64,000 nt of DNA from Lethocerus indicus (lineage: Eukaryota > Arthropoda > Insecta > Hemiptera > Belostomatidae). Positions 61,401 through 64,000 of the stretch are shown here, piece after piece. The notes beneath the pieces are model-generated. The model was not told the origin of the DNA, searched no databases, and saw nothing but the letters and a program-made list of their open reading frames with translations. How positions within the stretch are numbered: position 1 is the stretch's first letter; the number at the start of each line of letters is the position of its first letter. Both the position numbers and the translations under genes were made by a program. Location of the stretch: NCBI GenBank assembly GCA_019843655.1, contig JACDQD010000002.1, positions 4,598,585-4,662,584 on the forward strand. Direction: 5' to 3'.

Positions 61401-63477
61401 CTAAAATCATAATAGAGAGTAAGGATAGGACACTGGCGAGAAGTCGAAACCTGTCTAGCCTAGAGTGAAACAAACGGCAGGAAATAGGACATGACACGGT
61501 CGATTATATCAAAAACTATTATACCGCAGGAAAGGAATGGTGGATGATATGAGAGACCCCTGGCGTTTTTCCGTCAGGTAAACAAGAGCAAGGTGTATTA
61601 ATAGCGAGCGGGGAAACCCGTTTTGAACGGAAATGCCGGAGGGGCAGAAAAAGTAAAAAAAAATAAAGAAGAAACCTGCCCGGTCCGCTTACTTCCGGCC
61701 AACCCTTCCCCTTCTACTACTAGTCGATCGAGCAGTATCTTCTTAATCTACCGGAGATATGTACACCAGTGTACCTTTATCCACCGGTATTTTCGACCCC
61801 AGTCGCCCAATTACTTTTCACCGGAAGCAGTTATGGGCACGAAATACCAACTATATATCCCGGCAATACAAATTATCTTACAGTCTCCCGAAGGCGTCCA
61901 CCTTAAAATTGTATCAGACTACCCAATATACGAACTTTGTCATCAGTGACACCTTTCCTGCTGTCTAAACACTCGATAACATTGTATATAAGCTGACATA
62001 AACAATATATCTGCGTGTTGATGGTGCGAGTTACGGTCGTTATTATTGCTACCCGAAAATCAATTTCGCTTATTGTATTTTAAAGTTGTCGAAACTAATT
62101 TATTATTAGTCCATTGAACAATAGTCCCAAGCTATTCAGCAAGAAATAGGCCGTTGGGAAACGCTCGAGAAGTATAAGAAACTGAGAAATGAGAAAATGT
62201 GATTCGATTTTTTTTAAACGGCAACAATGGGCTATTAAAACAACACCGTAGATAACCTGAAAATAATTGCCGATTCGAACCGAACAATGTCTGGGTAATT
62301 AAAAAGACCATTTCGGCCGCGTTATTAATTGAATTCGAACGTAGCGACTTGAGCGGAAAACGACCTAGAAGTATTACGTGAAAAAATGTCGTAATATAAG
62401 AAATCAGCTGAGAGGGATAAACATTAAGAATTGAAATATTCAATCCTCCAACATACTCGTAAAATAACTTTGGTATATTCAATGATTTAACTCACTTTTT
62501 ATTCTATATAAATAGTTTCATACGCTGGCGGTGAATTTCAAATATATCTACAGCACGACGCTATCATTACTTCAACCGCAATACTCAAGTCCATCCGAGT
62601 AATTGATTGGAATTACATAGCGAAATGTTTACCATTACGCCAACACAAAATGCGACCGGCATTTTTTCCCACCCGTGTGTGTTATATAACGTAGCCACCT
62701 TGTATGGCAATTTGTATGTGGGTCGAGTTGGCGCCACAAACAAATAAATATATGTGCCGGGAAGGGGGAGGGGGAGGTGGTAGAGCTTCACCAGAACCAA
62801 CGATCAAGGCCGGATGACCTTCCAGGTAGGTTAATCCTTCCTCAATGTTAATCCTGCAGAACAGCGGGAGCAGTATATGCTACAGCAGCCCTGATAACTT
62901 GGGCTGATAATTGGGAATGTTCAACAAGACGGAGCTAGTCGTAAATATCGAGGGCTGATAGATAGTAGTGTATAGATAGAAATTGGACGTGATTTATTTA
63001 TCTGTACACGTACGTAATATTATACGAACGCTTCGGTACAGTTGTTGATACAGCGAAGGTTATGCGAATCAATATTCGGAGTGCGAGCGGCCGTGAAACG
63101 CAGTGAGCCGCCCGAGAGACGATTACAAATTACAGTTGCGTCTGATGACCCCCATCACAATGTTACAACTGTCTTCACATTGCCCCCTGTCTCGTTCATA
63201 TCTTCTCTAAATCCTTGTACGCCGGCTTTGGCCTTCGCCAAACTTCCAACTTCAACCGATTTTCGAGCTCGTATATAATATTGTTTTTCCGTTTGCGTTT
63301 TTGCCTAGTTCATTACGGGGTTTAGTTAATATAACTTGACGGGAAATGGCTTACCGGCGTCCGTCACAGTCAGGTTCATTTTTATCCCCACATCTACTTC
63401 AACATGGTGACTTCAGAACATGACTGACGGTAACAGAACAGGCCAATAACGAATATTATAAATTATCGACTTATATC

Positions 63478-63520
63478 AGCTGTTGAATTTGAATTTTTAA
63501 TTATAAGCTGTTGAATTTGA
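63478..63520 (+). repeat. 15-bp exact direct repeat
   Basis: AGCTGTTGAATTTGA occurs at 63478-63492 and 63506-63520, 28 bp apart. Confidence 0.8.
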
Positions 63521-64000
63521 CCCCATTGTCACATAATCATTTCGCTGGTTTTGTCTGACAGTAGAGTTTTGATTTTTCGTTGTTTAGTGCCTCTGACTAG
63601 CTTATTAAATTCTCGATAGCAAACGTGAGAAAACAATGAGGTATAATAAAGCTCATACTTAGGTTATAATACCTCATAATACACTGCGATTATCGATTTG
63701 TAATCGGTTAAAATAAGCTGAATCGAGTTGCAAATAACCAGATACATATATTATTGGAGAAATGTATTCAGAGCGAATCTGCGTATCGGGTCAATGGCCA
63801 GTGTCCAGGCGTCGGTTAAAATCCAGTCCTCCAATCCGGATGAGATTGGCAATGGAAAGAAAACACACTTGTCGGGGTTGTTAACTCCGAGCTTCGCGTT
63901 GGGTTTAGGACGGTGTTGAAGGGCCAGATGTCCACCGGCGATCGGGACGGAGGAATTGCCCAATTAAAAAGAGGAAAAGGTGGAACAAAAGGAAGAAAAA

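Larger units (their letters stand above)
53199..64000. other. Long non-coding stretch to the right edge
   Basis: About 10.8 kb without a recognisable gene. It contains an AT repeat at 55941, a G-rich run at 55982, a GC-rich patch at 56570-56720, a promoter-like patch near 57440, a tRNA-like fragment at 58395-58470 and a short direct repeat at 63478-63520. Open frames of up to 120 codons (for example minus strand 60452-60090) show no family resemblance. Confidence 0.5.

Overview
This is eukaryotic nuclear DNA, almost certainly from an arthropod and most likely an insect. It has short exons with GT-AG introns, secreted type-B carboxylesterases of the insect kind, a decayed Jockey-type LINE, fold-back and tRNA-derived repeats, and abundant microsatellites. 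I cannot name the order or species from sequence alone. No CRISPR, rRNA, operon or intact tRNA gene is visible.

Region by region. 1-2.2 kb holds a fold-back repeat fragment and a 5'-truncated LINE reverse transcriptase remnant with a poly(A) tail. 2.56-9.16 kb (minus strand) is esterase gene 1: 10 exons, 548 aa, complete Ser-Glu-His triad. 11.64-16.48 kb (plus) is gene 2: 10 exons, 524 aa, nucleophile Ser replaced by Asp. 17.80-22.31 kb (plus) is gene 3: 10 exons, 532 aa, nucleophile Ser replaced by Gly. All three models were assembled by hand from splice signals, reading phase and paralogue comparison. They share nine introns at the same positions and phases (0,0,1,1,0,1,0,1,2), and several exons have identical lengths. 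This is a local duplication cluster: gene 1 is divergent from genes 2 and 3, which lie head-to-tail.

22.3-64 kb has no gene I can recognise. It is AT-rich DNA with GC-richer islands, microsatellites, hairpins, short direct repeats and a few possible promoters or untranslated first exons. It may be intergenic or part of a very long intron of an off-window gene. About 4.6 kb of it (48.57-53.20 kb) holds nine exact TGACTCA/TGAGTCA (AP-1/CNC-Maf type) motifs, against three that I found by eye in the rest of the window.

Most notable: one catalytically complete esterase sits beside two intact paralogues that lost the nucleophile but kept the signal peptide, the fold, the acid and the histidine. 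That pattern suggests secreted pseudoenzymes acting as binding proteins or scavengers. Genes 1 and 2 also share a non-canonical GC-AG intron at the homologous position, where gene 3 has GT-AG.
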